Source of the DNA: Zymomonas mobilis
GTDB taxonomy: Bacteria; Pseudomonadota; Alphaproteobacteria; Sphingomonadales; Sphingomonadaceae
Direction: 5' to 3'
NCBI RefSeq assembly: GCF_006715975.1
Contig: NZ_VFOF01000001.1
Span: 1,188,001 to 1,252,000, forward strand
DNA: 64,000 nucleotides
A model generated the notes under the pieces. That model was not told the origin of the DNA. It saw only the letters and a program-made list of their open reading frames with translations, and ran no database searches. The first letter of the stretch is position 1; the number at the start of each line of letters is the position of its first letter. This document shows, in pieces, positions 47,161-56,908 of the stretch. The position numbers and the translations under genes were made by a program.

Positions 47161-47187
47161 AAAAGCTTCTTATTCTTAGAAGCTTTT
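47161..47187 (+). terminator. Terminator of tRNA-Leu(GAG)
   Basis: A perfect 10-bp stem AAAAGCTTCT / AGAAGCTTTT has a 7-base loop and ends in four Ts, nine bases after the tRNA. Confidence 0.8.
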
Positions 47188-47474
47188 ATGCCCCTTAAAG
47201 TTAAATTACTTTAATGCCCATCCTTGAGATAGAGGCATCTTTTGCTGTCTTCGCGCGCATTCCAAAATGCAGCCAGCCTCTTTCAATATCAAATCATCAA
47301 TAAATTCAGCCATATATAGCCGCTTGATGCATGCTTTTGCGATGTCATCAAATAGGACATTAAAGTTTAGGTTGTCTGTGTCTTTTTAAGATGACCTAGC
47401 GTTTGCGGCGCAGATATGAAAAAGCCCTCGCCTTTTTTGGGCAAGGGCTGTTCAACGATAGAGCTGGGAGAAAC
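47188..47474. other. Spacer between tRNA-Leu(GAG) and ntrX
   Basis: No gene is seen. The stretch holds the ntrX terminator (47419-47449); the remaining ~230 bp shows nothing I can assign. Confidence 0.5.
47419..47449 (-). terminator. Rho-independent terminator after ntrX
   Basis: On the reverse strand AGCCCTTGCC / GGCGAGGGCT pair with one G-T wobble around a 7-base loop and are followed by a run of Ts. Confidence 0.85.
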
Positions 47475-48902
47475 CTAGCTCTCATTACTTTCATTATTAT
47501 CGTTGGTGCTTGTCGCAGGCGTGGCATTCCGCGGTTCTGCAAGGCCAAGGCTTTTCAGCTTACGGTGCAAAGCAGAGCGTTCCATACCGATGAAAGATGC
47601 CGTTCTCGAAATATTGCCCGAGAAACGACGGATCTGCACCCGAAGATATTCACGTTCAAATGTTTCGCGGGCTTCTCTTAGGGGCGTGCCGATGATTGAA
47701 CGGGTGGATTGTCCATCTGCAGTTAAACTATTTTGGTCGCCAAGGACTTCTGATGGCAGCATATCGACATCAATCCGGCTTAAACGGTCACCCGGTGCCA
47801 AAATGATTGTCCGTTCTACGACGTTACGAAGCTGTCTGACGTTACCCGGCCAATCATAGGCCTGTAGAGCAGCCAATGCCTCTTCGGACACCTGAGGCGT
47901 GGCTACACGCCGTTCTGTGGCATAATGGGCAACAAAATAATCAATTAAGACCGGAATATCTTCTCGACGATCAGCTAATGCCGGTAAATGCACCGGAACA
48001 ACATTCAGGCGATAATAGAGGTCTTCGCGGAAGCGGCCTTCTGCTATTTCCCGCGCGAGATCACGCGCGGTTGCTGAAACAACCCGAACATCCACCTTGA
48101 CCGTCCGTTCTCCGCCAACCCGCATAAAGCTTTGGTCGGTCAGAACCCGTAAAATCTTGGCTTGGGTCGGAATAGGCATATCGGCAATTTCATCCAGAAA
48201 AAGCGTTCCGCCATGGGCTTTTTCTAACAGTCCAGGACGAACAACGCCCTGACTGTCTTCCATTCCGAATAATTCTTCTTCGACCCGTTCCGGCTCCATC
48301 CATGCCGCCGAGACGACAATGAAGGGTGCTGAAGCTCTTGGGCTCCACATATGAAGTAATCGAGCGGCCACTTCTTTACCGACACCCGCAGGCCCCGTAA
48401 TCAGAACGCGACTGCCCGTTCCGGCAACCCGTTTCAGGGTGGCGCGCACATGGTTGATCGCGCTGGAATTGCCGGTCAATTCTTCAGTATGGCCAATCTT
48501 GGCTTTTAGTGAAGCATTTTCCTGCCGCAACCGTTCGGTTTCGGTCGCTCTTTCAACCAGCAATAATAACCGTTCGGCTTCAAAGGGTTTTTCGATAAAA
48601 TCTACAGCCCCCTGACGAATGGCAGTTACGGCCGTATCAATATTACCGTGACCAGAAATAACCAGGACGGGCAAAGTTGGATCACGCCGTTTAATTTCAT
48701 CCAGTAGCTCAAGCCCATCGAGCTTTGAGCCTTTCAGCCAGACATCGAGAAGAACGAGTGATGGTCGCCTTTCTGCCAAAGCCTGTAAAGTCGCATCACT
48801 GTCCGCAGCCGTTCTTGTGGCATAGCCTTCATCATCAAGAACCCCCGCTACCAGTTCACGAATGTCCATTTCATCATCAACGACCAGAATTTCTAGCGCC
48901 AT
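47475..48902 (-). CDS. ntrX: Nitrogen-regulation response regulator NtrX, lacking a GAFTGA loop
   Basis: The 475-residue protein has a receiver domain (about 1-120; phosphorylatable Asp in LVLLDVWLKG), an AAA+ domain (Walker A GPAGVGKE, Walker B GGTLFLDEIADMP) and a Fis-type helix-turn-helix at the C-terminus (SRTASFIGMERSALHRKLKSLG). Between ELFG and GLLEKAHGG, where sigma-54 activators carry GAFTGA, this protein reads MEDSQGVVRP, so the sigma-54-contacting motif is missing. The ATG overlaps the ntrY stop (TAATG). NtrX homologues control nitrogen metabolism and envelope or respiratory genes. Confidence 0.92.
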   Translation of the reverse strand: MALEILVVDDEMDIRELVAGVLDDEGYATRTAADSDATLQALAERRPSLVLLDVWLKGSKLDGLELLDEIKRRDPTLPVLVISGHGNIDTAVTAIRQGAVDFIEKPFEAERLLLLVERATETERLRQENASLKAKIGHTEELTGNSSAINHVRATLKRVAGTGSRVLITGPAGVGKEVAARLLHMWSPRASAPFIVVSAAWMEPERVEEELFGMEDSQGVVRPGLLEKAHGGTLFLDEIADMPIPTQAKILRVLTDQSFMRVGGERTVKVDVRVVSATARDLAREIAEGRFREDLYYRLNVVPVHLPALADRREDIPVLIDYFVAHYATERRVATPQVSEEALAALQAYDWPGNVRQLRNVVERTIILAPGDRLSRIDVDMLPSEVLGDQNSLTADGQSTRSIIGTPLREARETFEREYLRVQIRRFSGNISRTASFIGMERSALHRKLKSLGLAEPRNATPATSTNDNNESNES

Positions 48903-51211
48903 TATTCGCTCCTTGATCGGGTAAGTCCAGGAATAGCGGGTTCCTGATTTCGTATTCCCTTGTCTGCTACACTTTCGATTGTTACCGGCGCAAGCGCTAC
49001 CAGATCAAAAGAAAGACGCACGATTGTTCCGCCACCTTCGCGGTCTGAAAAAGTTAACGTTCCGGCATGTTCCTCAACAATCTTTTTAACAATAGCCAAG
49101 CCTAATCCAGTTCCTCGGACACGGGTTGTCATATAGGGTTCTGTCAGTCTTTCCCGCTCCTTTGGCAGACCAATGCCATCATCGGCAACCTCTATAATCA
49201 GATGGCTGTCTTCGCGCTGTAAAGTCATCCAGACATGGCCTGAACCACTGCGATCATTTTCTTCGATCGCTTCGACAGCATTTTTGACTAGGTTGGTCAA
49301 AGCCCGCCCCAACTGCCGCCGGTCGCAAACCATAAAAGGTAAATCTTCCTGTGTTTCAAAAACGAACCCGATTTGCGGATGGGCAACCTCATGCAAAAAC
49401 AAAGCATGACGGCCGATATCGTTTATGGATTCCTTCCTGAATACAGGCTTGGGCATTCGGGCAAAGGATGAAAATTCATCCACCATCCGCCGTAAATCGC
49501 CCACTTGTCTGACAATAGTACTGGTCAAACGGCTAAAAGTTTCTTCATCCGATGTAATCTGTTTACCATAGCGCCGTTGCAAACGCTCGGCAGCAAGCTG
49601 GATCGGGGTAAGCGGGTTCTTGATTTCATGCGCAATCCGACGCGCAACATCGGCCCATGCGGCGGAACGCTGATCGGCTAATTGCTGGGTAATATCATCA
49701 AAAGTTAAAACATGATTGTCGGCGGCTCTGACCACTCTGACCGCAAATATGCGGGGTTCATTATCCACCAGAATATGAACGATGCTGTCTCCGGCCTGTT
49801 GTTCCAGAAGGCTATCCAGTTCCGGTGCGATATTACCAAGCGCTTCGCCGATTAATGTCTTTTCATCCGCTTTTAATAGACGTTGCGCTGACAGATTAAC
49901 GAGTTGAATGATATGTTGGCTATTGACCGATAACACACCCGCAGAAACGCCAGACAACACCGCTTCCGTGAAAGCACGGCGGCTATTTAAAAGGTAATTG
50001 GCGGACATCAAAGCGCTAGTTTGTTCTTCCAGCTTATTCGCCATACGGTTAAAGGCAGAGCCCAATGTTCCGATTTCATCGCGATTATGTTTAAGATGGG
50101 TACGCGCCCCTAGATCGCCGGAACCAATCCGTCGAACCGCTTCCACCATATGGGAAATCGGTCGAACAATACGGTCAGCGACCACAAAGGCGATGTAAAT
50201 CGCAATAGCTACAATCAAAAGTGAAACGACCAGCAAAGCCCCGTTAAAGCGAATTTGTAAAACACGGGAGCTTTCAACCAAACGGTTATAGTCGCCCAAA
50301 GCTGTTTTTGCGCGTGATGCTTGTAGTAGCACGACAGGATCCAGTTGCCGCGAAATGTAAATATACAGTCTGGATTTGGCATCTAAAAGAATAATAGCCT
50401 CAATCCGATCCCCAGAGGCAATCGATGTGTGCGGTTGTCTATCCCGTAAAGTGGACACAAGTTTGGCTGGAAGACGATTTTCTAAAGGACGGGTATCTGT
50501 CAGGGCACCCGCCAACATAATGGGAGCACCCGTGTCGGATGGCGGCATCTGTAATAATGCGACTTCATTCAAACCCCGATTGATAAGCTGCATAAAAATA
50601 AAGCGGCTCCAACGTGGATCTTCAATCGGCGCTTGGGACAAAGCCGCCTTGAAATCGTTAGGCATGGCGTTCAAATCGCCAATAATCCGGTCTGTATTCT
50701 CTTTCACATAGGATTGCGCCACCCGATCAGCATTAGCCAAAATGGTGCGCGCGCTGTCCGAAAACCAAAAAGAAACGCCATATTGAAATAAGAGAGAGGC
50801 AAAGATAACCACCAGCAAAGTCGGCACCGCCGCGACGATAGAGAAGATAGCCACCAATCGGACATGAAGCCGCCCTCGCCCCCCTAAAGGCGATTTCGCG
50901 GCACGTCTTAACGCCAGTTTTCGGGCGAGCAACACCATCAGCATCATAGCAGGCACCAGATTGGCTACCAATAAAGACGCGATGATCAATGGGCTGAGCG
51001 GTTTTGCTGGCATGCCATGATACATGGCCAATCTGTAGCTGAAAAAAGAGATAATCAGGCAAGCCGCAAAGGTAAGTGTCTCCGCCCATGCAGGAAAGCG
51101 GCGATAGATAAAATAACAAAGCTTTCTTTTTGAAAAAGGCCATATACGGATTTTTGTCCGCTGTGCCTTCGTCGTTAAGTCGGGGCTTTCTATAGGTCTA
51201 TCCTCCATCAT
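48902..51211 (-). CDS. ntrY: Membrane sensor histidine kinase NtrY
   Basis: This is the partner kinase of NtrX. The ~769-residue protein has about four hydrophobic helices (three near residues 40-150 and one before the HAMP domain), a periplasmic sensing region, HAMP (about 350-400) and a PAS region. The DHp box ARRIAHEIKNPLTPIQLAAERL has the conserved His. An intact ATPase domain follows (NLVKNAVEAI, VADDGIGLP, GTGLGLAIVKKI). The start is uncertain: ATG 51211 is preferred over TTG 51241. It shares one base with ntrX. Confidence 0.92.
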   Translation of the reverse strand: MMEDRPIESPDLTTKAQRTKIRIWPFSKRKLCYFIYRRFPAWAETLTFAACLIISFFSYRLAMYHGMPAKPLSPLIIASLLVANLVPAMMLMVLLARKLALRRAAKSPLGGRGRLHVRLVAIFSIVAAVPTLLVVIFASLLFQYGVSFWFSDSARTILANADRVAQSYVKENTDRIIGDLNAMPNDFKAALSQAPIEDPRWSRFIFMQLINRGLNEVALLQMPPSDTGAPIMLAGALTDTRPLENRLPAKLVSTLRDRQPHTSIASGDRIEAIILLDAKSRLYIYISRQLDPVVLLQASRAKTALGDYNRLVESSRVLQIRFNGALLVVSLLIVAIAIYIAFVVADRIVRPISHMVEAVRRIGSGDLGARTHLKHNRDEIGTLGSAFNRMANKLEEQTSALMSANYLLNSRRAFTEAVLSGVSAGVLSVNSQHIIQLVNLSAQRLLKADEKTLIGEALGNIAPELDSLLEQQAGDSIVHILVDNEPRIFAVRVVRAADNHVLTFDDITQQLADQRSAAWADVARRIAHEIKNPLTPIQLAAERLQRRYGKQITSDEETFSRLTSTIVRQVGDLRRMVDEFSSFARMPKPVFRKESINDIGRHALFLHEVAHPQIGFVFETQEDLPFMVCDRRQLGRALTNLVKNAVEAIEENDRSGSGHVWMTLQREDSHLIIEVADDGIGLPKERERLTEPYMTTRVRGTGLGLAIVKKIVEEHAGTLTFSDREGGGTIVRLSFDLVALAPVTIESVADKGIRNQEPAIPGLTRSRSE

Positions 51212-51340
51212 CGTTGCAACGATACTACAAAGACGATGCAATCAAAACACAATCAGATTTAATTTGATATATTTTTTGCCTAAAATCACAATGTTAAAAA
51301 AGATGATTTACTCTTTTAGAAAGAATAACCCCGCGTTTTT

Positions 51341-51655
51341 CTAAAAGTTATTGGGGTCAATCTGGCGATTAAGGCATTTTTGGCGAAGCGTATTTCGGTT
51401 AATGCCGAGTAATTTTGCGGCTTTTATCCGGTTGCCGCCAACAGCGCGCAAGGCAACTTTTAACAAAGGCTTTTCGACTTCGGAAAGAATTTGCTCCCAC
51501 AAACCATCTGGCGGCAAACTTTCCCCGAAAACGGCAAAGTAATAGAGCAAATGCGCTTCCATGGCATCGGCCAAGCCTTGTTCTGGGACAGCAACCTTCC
51601 CGCCACCCAAATGAAGCGGCAAGGTTATTTCGGGTGTTTTTCTGGCATTATCCAT
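51341..51655 (-). CDS. Stand-alone Fis-type DNA-binding domain, apparent remnant of NtrC
   Basis: This 104-residue protein corresponds to only the C-terminal part of NtrC. A segment like the NtrC linker ([25 protein letters not shown], residues about 60-85, with preceding EAHLLYYF and [11 protein letters not shown]) leads into the Fis-type helix-turn-helix ending INRNTLRQK. Receiver and AAA+ domains are absent, and no ntrB precedes it. It lies 13 bp after dusB, exactly where ntrB-ntrC sit in the usual dusB-ntrB-ntrC-ntrY-ntrX order. It has an intact frame and a plausible start (ATG 51655), so it could still be expressed as a small DNA-binding protein. Confidence 0.8.
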   Translation of the reverse strand: MDNARKTPEITLPLHLGGGKVAVPEQGLADAMEAHLLYYFAVFGESLPPDGLWEQILSEVEKPLLKVALRAVGGNRIKAAKLLGINRNTLRQKCLNRQIDPNNF

Positions 51656-51668
51656 GAAAATAAATCCG

Positions 51669-52694
51669 TCAGGCTGCAATCTGGCTTAACCAAGGCCGAT
51701 AAAATTCAGCCAGCATTTTTTTGACCATTTCAGGATTTTCTTCACGGTTAACGTTATTACGGAATTCCGCCGAAGCCGGTAATCCCTTGGTATACCAACC
51801 GATATGTTTACGAGCGAGATTAACGCCGGTAACGGAGCCATAACAGCTTAACATATGGTCGTAATGCTCGGTAATGGTGCGATATTGTTCGTCAATAGAA
51901 GGCGCATCAGCCACCTCACCTGTGGTCAGCCCTTGCATCAACTGGGATAACAGCCAAGGTTTTCCATAACTGCCACGCCCGACCATGATGCCATCCGCCT
52001 TTGATTGTTCAAGTGCAGTTTTGGCATCTTCCAGATTATTGATATCGCCATTCACGATTACGGGTATCGATACCGCCTCTTTGACTTTTTGAACAAAAGC
52101 CCAATCGGCATGCCCTTTATAAAGCTGATTACGGGTGCGACCATGCACGGTTACCATCTGAACCCCGATATCTTCGGCAATTCGAGCCAGTTCGGGTGCA
52201 TTAAGGCTGTTCAAATCCCAACCCATCCGCATTTTTAAAGTGACAGGCAAAGTCACAGCCTTCACCGTGGCTTCGATAATGGTCGCCGCCAGCTTTAAAT
52301 CACGCATCAAGGCTGAACCGGCATCGCCGCTAACGATTTTTCTGACCGGACAGCCCATATTGATATCAATAATAGCCGCACCACGATCCTGATTGAGTTT
52401 GGCTGATTCGGCCATATCGTCTGGCGTGCAGCCCACTAACTGAACAGAGATCGGTTCTTCTTCGGGATCCCATGTGGATTTTTGCAAGGATTGGCGCGTT
52501 TCCCGAATCATGGCCTGACTGGCGATCATTTCGGTCACATTAAGGCCAGAGCCGTAACGACGAACAATCCGACGGAAAGGCAAATCAGTAACGCCCGTCA
52601 TCGGCGCCAAAATAACGGGATTATCAATCCGGACAGAACCTATTTGAATAGGCGAAATCAAATTATCTGTGGGCTGGTTTTCACGGCTGGTCAT
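51669..52694 (-). CDS. dusB: tRNA-dihydrouridine synthase DusB (NifR3)
   Basis: This FMN enzyme reduces uridines in the D-loop of tRNAs. The ~341-residue protein has the signature [15 protein letters not shown], the conserved INMGCPVRK with the catalytic Cys, and [24 protein letters not shown] and VNGDI in the TIM-barrel. ATG 52694 is preferred; the longer frame from 52730 adds unrelated residues. It is the first gene of the ntr locus in many alphaproteobacteria. Confidence 0.93.
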   Translation of the reverse strand: MTSRENQPTDNLISPIQIGSVRIDNPVILAPMTGVTDLPFRRIVRRYGSGLNVTEMIASQAMIRETRQSLQKSTWDPEEEPISVQLVGCTPDDMAESAKLNQDRGAAIIDINMGCPVRKIVSGDAGSALMRDLKLAATIIEATVKAVTLPVTLKMRMGWDLNSLNAPELARIAEDIGVQMVTVHGRTRNQLYKGHADWAFVQKVKEAVSIPVIVNGDINNLEDAKTALEQSKADGIMVGRGSYGKPWLLSQLMQGLTTGEVADAPSIDEQYRTITEHYDHMLSCYGSVTGVNLARKHIGWYTKGLPASAEFRNNVNREENPEMVKKMLAEFYRPWLSQIAA

Positions 52695-52845
52695 GCGGCT
52701 ATGGTTAGCTTGCTTTAAAAATAGAGACAAGCTTTCCTTGCCAAAAATGGCTTTATAAAAGGCAAACTATTGCATAAAAACGGCAATTCAAAGAACCGAT
52801 AACTATATTGCAAGCATCAAAAAAAAGCTTAAGGCTCGGCAGGTA

Positions 52846-54006
52846 ATGATGAAAAAAACAGAAAATATTGCGCTTATTGTGGCCGCCGGTCAGGGCAAAC
52901 GTGCCGGTGAAGGTTTACCGAAACAATATCGAAAAATCGCAGGCAAAGCGATTTTGGCACATGCTATTGATAACCTGCTAGCTCATCCTGAGATTGATAC
53001 TGTGCAGGTCGTTATCGCAGACGGGCATCAAGATTTATATAAAGAAGCCATTGGTGCAAGATCCCTGCCCGCGCCCGTTATAGGCGGTGTTTTTAGGCGC
53101 GATTCCGTGATTAATGGCTTAAAAGCAGCACATGATAGCCATTACAAACAGGTGTTCATTCACGATGCTGCGCGTCCTTTCCTGCCCAAAGCAGTAATAG
53201 ATCGCTTATTGGATGCTTTAAAAACTGAGAAAGCCGCTATTCCAGTTTTACCTGTTGTCGATACCTTGATCGATCAGGAAGCTAAAGCCGTTGACCGCAG
53301 TCTGTTTCATCGCGTTCAAACCCCACAGGCCTTTGACCTTGAAACCGTTATTGCGGCCCATCAAGCTTGGACAGGCAGCGAAGAGCCAACCGATGATGCA
53401 CAAGTCGTTCGAGCCTTTGGCAAAAAAATTGCCTTGGTAACGGGCGACAGGATGCTAGAGAAACTGACTTACCCTGCTGATTTTGCTGTAGCCGAGGCTC
53501 AAATGACTGAAAAAATGGTTTCTGTTTGTGGTTCCGGTTTCGATGTCCATTGTTTCGAACCCGGCGATCATATCATGTTGGGCGGCATTAAAATCCCGCA
53601 TGATCATGGTCTGGCTGGTCATTCCGATGCGGATGTTGCCCTTCATGCTTTAACGGATGCCTTGCTGGGCGCCATTGGTGATGGTGATATCGGCACCCAT
53701 TTCCCGCCCAGTGATCCCCAATGGAAAGGCGCAAATTCGACCCAATTCCTGCAACATGCGGTAAATCTTGCCAAAAAAGCGGGTGCCATTATCGATCACG
53801 CTGATGTTACGGTTATCTGTGAAGCGCCAAAGGTAGGTCCTTATAGACCCGCAATGAGAGCACATATCGCCCAAATTTTGGGATTACACGAACAGCGGGT
53901 CAGCATAAAAGCGACCACTACCGAAAAATTGGGTTTCACAGGGCGCAAGGAAGGTATTGCGGCGCAGGCCGTAACCAGTATTCGCTTACCTGCTATTTTG
54001 TGCTAA
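52846..54006 (+). CDS. ispDF: Bifunctional IspD/IspF of the MEP isoprenoid pathway
   Basis: This is a fusion of 2-C-methyl-D-erythritol 4-phosphate cytidylyltransferase (IspD, residues ~1-220) and MEcPP synthase (IspF, ~225-386). IspD shows [13 protein letters not shown] and FIHDAARPF. IspF shows the metal-binding [17 protein letters not shown] with DxH ligands, and ends with a typical [11 protein letters not shown]. The fusion is common in alphaproteobacteria and supplies precursors for quinones, undecaprenol and, in Zymomonas, hopanoids. It is followed closely by the exported protein gene. Confidence 0.95.
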   Translation: MMKKTENIALIVAAGQGKRAGEGLPKQYRKIAGKAILAHAIDNLLAHPEIDTVQVVIADGHQDLYKEAIGARSLPAPVIGGVFRRDSVINGLKAAHDSHYKQVFIHDAARPFLPKAVIDRLLDALKTEKAAIPVLPVVDTLIDQEAKAVDRSLFHRVQTPQAFDLETVIAAHQAWTGSEEPTDDAQVVRAFGKKIALVTGDRMLEKLTYPADFAVAEAQMTEKMVSVCGSGFDVHCFEPGDHIMLGGIKIPHDHGLAGHSDADVALHALTDALLGAIGDGDIGTHFPPSDPQWKGANSTQFLQHAVNLAKKAGAIIDHADVTVICEAPKVGPYRPAMRAHIAQILGLHEQRVSIKATTTEKLGFTGRKEGIAAQAVTSIRLPAILC

Positions 54007-54017
54007 TTAGTCTTTCC

Positions 54018-54551
54018 ATGAATCCTGTTATTCGTCACTCGATAGCGCTTGTCGCCTGCTTTGTCGGGACAGGGGCTATGTCTGCCGCAGCTCAAGCGGC
54101 AGAGAGTCAATGTATGACCCATGCCGAGGCTCAGGCCTTAATGGAAACGGCGTTACCTGGCTTGCTGCAAGGTGCAAAGCAGCAATGCGCTTCGGTATTG
54201 GGTAGTGATGCCTATTTGCTAAAACAGGAACCTGCCCTCAGCAAGCGTTTCCGTAAGGAAAGCGAAGCTGATTGGCCAACGGCTAAGGCGGCCTTTGACC
54301 GTCTTGGTGGGTCGGCAGTTTCTGATATGGGGGATGCGGGCAAAAGGACGGCGATAGAAACCATGGTTTCCGGAATCGTCAGCCAAAAAATGAAGCCGCA
54401 ATCCTGTGGAATAGTGAACAGTTTTCTGCCCGCTTTGGCAGAGCAGCCTGCCAACAAAATCGGGGATGTTTCTATTTCCACATTCACCTTGATAAAAAAA
54501 TTCGGCAAGGTCGGGCGAATTTTGCCTTTTGATATTTGTTCGGGAGATTAA
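54018..54551 (+). CDS. Small exported protein of unknown function
   Basis: The 177-residue product from ATG 54018 has a signal peptide (cleavage near AAAQAAES, about residue 28-31) and three or four Cys residues, which could form disulfides in the periplasm. The ending IKKFGKVGRILPFDICSGD resembles short sphingomonad hypothetical proteins downstream of ispDF. It overlaps neither neighbour strongly: it starts 12 bp after ispDF and ends 4 bp before the cinA-like gene. The function is unknown. Confidence 0.75.
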   Translation: MNPVIRHSIALVACFVGTGAMSAAAQAAESQCMTHAEAQALMETALPGLLQGAKQQCASVLGSDAYLLKQEPALSKRFRKESEADWPTAKAAFDRLGGSAVSDMGDAGKRTAIETMVSGIVSQKMKPQSCGIVNSFLPALAEQPANKIGDVSISTFTLIKKFGKVGRILPFDICSGD

Positions 54552-54555
54552 ACCG

Positions 54556-55245
54556 ATGACTATGGACAACAACCAGACGGATGGCATGTCCTCTCAGCCT
54601 TCTGATACAGAAAATGAAGCGTTGCAGTCCCAAAAGGCAGACCAACAGGATATTTCTGCCCAAGATAGTGAAAATATAGAAAAGACTATCCAGAATATGG
54701 AAGCAAAACAGCCGCAGGAAAGCATCCATTACAATCTGCCGAATGAACTGGTTACCCGCGCTAGTCTGGTCATAGATGCCAACCGCGCCGCCGGTCAGCG
54801 AATTGCCGTTGCAGAAAGCTGCACGGGCGGTCTTGTTATGGCTGCCTTGACCGAAGTACCGGGGGCTTCCGATGTTTTTGACGCCGGTTTCGTCACCTAT
54901 GCCAATCAGGCCAAAATTGATTTATTGAATATCAGTCAGGATGTCATCGAAACTTTCGGGTCGGTGTCTTTGGCGGTGGCTTGGGCCATGGCACGCAACG
55001 CCGTTGAAAAGAGCGATGCTGATATTGCGGTTGCGATTACTGGTATTGCGGGGCCGACCGGCGGCGATGAAAGAAAGCCTGTAGGCACGGTTGTTTTCGC
55101 ACGAGCAAGACGGGATGCTGATCCCAACGAAGTCGTCGCCGAGCAGAAATCTTTTGGTGATATTGGCCGTTCAGGTATCCGTTTACAGGCAGCCTTAAGC
55201 GCTCTTAGCCTGTTGATGCCGGATGCGTCGATTTCTCAAGGGTAA
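54556..55245 (+). CDS. CinA C-terminal domain protein (nicotinamide-nucleotide amidase, PncC type) with an N-terminal extension
   Basis: The ~229-residue protein has the CinA-C/PncC core (about 62-225): VAESCTGGLVMAAL, DAGFVTYANQAKIDLL, AITGIAGPTGGDERKPVGTV. PncC deamidates nicotinamide mononucleotide for NAD recycling. The first ~60 residues are an acidic, Gln/Ser-rich low-complexity extension not usual in PncC. ATG 54556 follows a GGGAG site. The gene is the last of the ispDF unit and ends at a strong terminator. Confidence 0.88.
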   Translation: MTMDNNQTDGMSSQPSDTENEALQSQKADQQDISAQDSENIEKTIQNMEAKQPQESIHYNLPNELVTRASLVIDANRAAGQRIAVAESCTGGLVMAALTEVPGASDVFDAGFVTYANQAKIDLLNISQDVIETFGSVSLAVAWAMARNAVEKSDADIAVAITGIAGPTGGDERKPVGTVVFARARRDADPNEVVAEQKSFGDIGRSGIRLQAALSALSLLMPDASISQG

Positions 55246-55257
55246 TATCGTCTATTT

Positions 55258-55301
55258 AATAAAGCCATAAAGCACGTTGCTCGCTTTATGGCTTTATTTT
55301 T
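55258..55301 (+). terminator. Rho-independent terminator after the cinA-like gene
   Basis: A long perfect stem (16 bp: 55258-55273 with 55283-55298) with a 9-base loop is followed by Ts. The first copy of the 24-bp tandem repeat overlaps its 3' side. Confidence 0.88.
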
Positions 55302-55341
55302 AAAAGATACTCTGGCCTTATTTTTAAAAGATACTCTGGCC
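55294..55341. repeat. Perfect 24-bp tandem duplication
   Basis: Two identical 24-bp copies (55294-55317 and 55318-55341), each containing a TTATTTTTAAAAG segment, lie directly after the terminator stem. The second copy duplicates the T-rich tail. It is consistent with replication slippage. Confidence 0.9.
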
Positions 55342-55394
55342 TTTATTCGGGCGAGCTTCCCAATATAAAGGCTAGATCCCTAATCTTCTAAAAT

Positions 55395-55838
55395 TCAGGC
55401 CTTTGAAGCGCCATAAAGGCTATTGGCTCGATCTTCAAAAGCTTGAGCCATCTTCTGAACTGCCCGATCAAAAAACTGTCCGGCAAGCGCTTCAAAAATT
55501 TTCGATTTAAAAGAAAAATCGACCATAAAATCTAGTCGGGTTTTTCCCTCGCCTTCCTCGGTGAAATGCCATTCATTATGCAAATGCGATAAGGGGCCGT
55601 CGATATATTCCACGGATACCAAATGCGGTGAATCAAGCGTCACTTGAGAGGTAAAGCTTTCGCGAAAAGCTTTAAAACCAACGATTAGATCGGCCGTCAT
55701 TTTATTTTCTTCACGCGAACGGATTCTGACCGCGATCACCCATGGCAAAAATTCAGGATAGCGTGTGACATCCGCGACCAGATCAAAAAGCTGTTGTGCC
55801 GTATATGGCAGTATTTTTGATTCTGTATAATGCGGCAT
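55395..55838 (-). CDS. COQ10/RatA-like START-domain protein
   Basis: This 147-residue coenzyme-Q-binding-like protein (COQ10 / SRPBCC superfamily) begins HYTESKILPYTAQQLFDLVADV, followed by YPEFLPWV. The family binds hydrophobic ligands; bacterial members (RatA type) are also reported as ribosome-associated toxins. In alphaproteobacteria the gene directly after lipA is common and probably serves quinone metabolism. The ATG overlaps the lipA stop (TGATG). Confidence 0.88.
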   Translation of the reverse strand: MPHYTESKILPYTAQQLFDLVADVTRYPEFLPWVIAVRIRSREENKMTADLIVGFKAFRESFTSQVTLDSPHLVSVEYIDGPLSHLHNEWHFTEEGEGKTRLDFMVDFSFKSKIFEALAGQFFDRAVQKMAQAFEDRANSLYGASKA

Positions 55839-56809
55839 CAGGCATCCTTTCCGCGATTTTTAGCCGCGATCTTTTCCAGTTTTTTCTGGCGGGCTTCTTT
55901 TAAACGGGCAAAATCAGCCCCTGCATAATAACTGGAACGGGTTAATGGAGACGAGGCCACCATTGAGAACCCTTTGGCACGGGCGGTGGACGCATAGGCG
56001 TTAAATTGGTCTGGGGTCACAAATTCTTCGACCCGAACATGACGCGGAGTTGGTTGCAGATATTGCCCCAAGGTCAGAAAATCGACATCGGCTTGCCGCA
56101 TATCGTCCATCACCTGATTTACTTCTATCCGGTCTTCACCCAATCCCAGCATTAAACCTGATTTGGTAAAAATGGATGGATCACGTTCCCGCACTTTTTC
56201 CAAAAGACGTAACGAAGTGAAATAACGCGCCCCCGGGCGGATGGTCGGGTAAAGCCGCGGCACGGTTTCAAGATTGTGATTGAACACATCAGGCCGCGCT
56301 TTGACAATTATATCCAAAGCATGATCGGGCTTGCCACGAAAATCAGGAGTCAAAATTTCGATGGTTGTGTTTGGGGTTCTTGCCCTAACCGCTTCGATCA
56401 CTTTCACAAATTGCGAAGCGCCGCCGTCTTCGAGATCATCACGATCTACCGATGTAATAACAATATGTTCCAAATGCATTTCGGCGGCGACATCGGCAAC
56501 ATGGCCGGGTTCCAAAGGATTAACTTTGTCAGGATGGCCAGTCTTTACGTTGCAAAAAGCACAGGCACGCGTGCAGACTTCGCCCAAAATCATCACCGTT
56601 GCCTGCTTTTTCTTCCAACATTCTCCAATATTGGGGCAAGCGGCCTCTTCACACACAGTCGCCAATCCTAGTTTCCGGATTAGGCCATGCGTTTCATTAA
56701 AGGCAGCGCCACCGGGAGAACGGACACGAAGCCAGTCCGGTTTACGCAGTATCGAGGAACCAGAATCGGATACGCTGGTTCTTTCATCGGGTGCGGGGTT
56801 TTTACTCAT
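55838..56809 (-). CDS. lipA: Lipoyl synthase
   Basis: This radical SAM enzyme inserts two sulfurs into protein-bound octanoate to form lipoate. The 323-residue protein has the auxiliary-cluster cysteines in [13 protein letters not shown] and the SAM-cluster motif CTRACAFC. It then shows [15 protein letters not shown] and a late Ser ligand segment [10 protein letters not shown]. It is the first gene of a two-gene operon with the COQ10/RatA-like gene. Confidence 0.96.
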   Translation of the reverse strand: MSKNPAPDERTSVSDSGSSILRKPDWLRVRSPGGAAFNETHGLIRKLGLATVCEEAACPNIGECWKKKQATVMILGEVCTRACAFCNVKTGHPDKVNPLEPGHVADVAAEMHLEHIVITSVDRDDLEDGGASQFVKVIEAVRARTPNTTIEILTPDFRGKPDHALDIIVKARPDVFNHNLETVPRLYPTIRPGARYFTSLRLLEKVRERDPSIFTKSGLMLGLGEDRIEVNQVMDDMRQADVDFLTLGQYLQPTPRHVRVEEFVTPDQFNAYASTARAKGFSMVASSPLTRSSYYAGADFARLKEARQKKLEKIAAKNRGKDA

Positions 56810-56908
56810 GCCCTATATTTAACGACACCTTTCGTTACTTGCCAGTCCGACAAGACACAGGCACAAGATAATTATAAATTTTTCATTCTATGAAGAAAGA
56901 TTTTTTCT

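Noticed and set aside
46921-47214. A 97-codon forward frame
   Set aside because: It runs straight through the tRNA-Leu(GAG) gene and has low-complexity Lys-rich content; it is not a protein gene.
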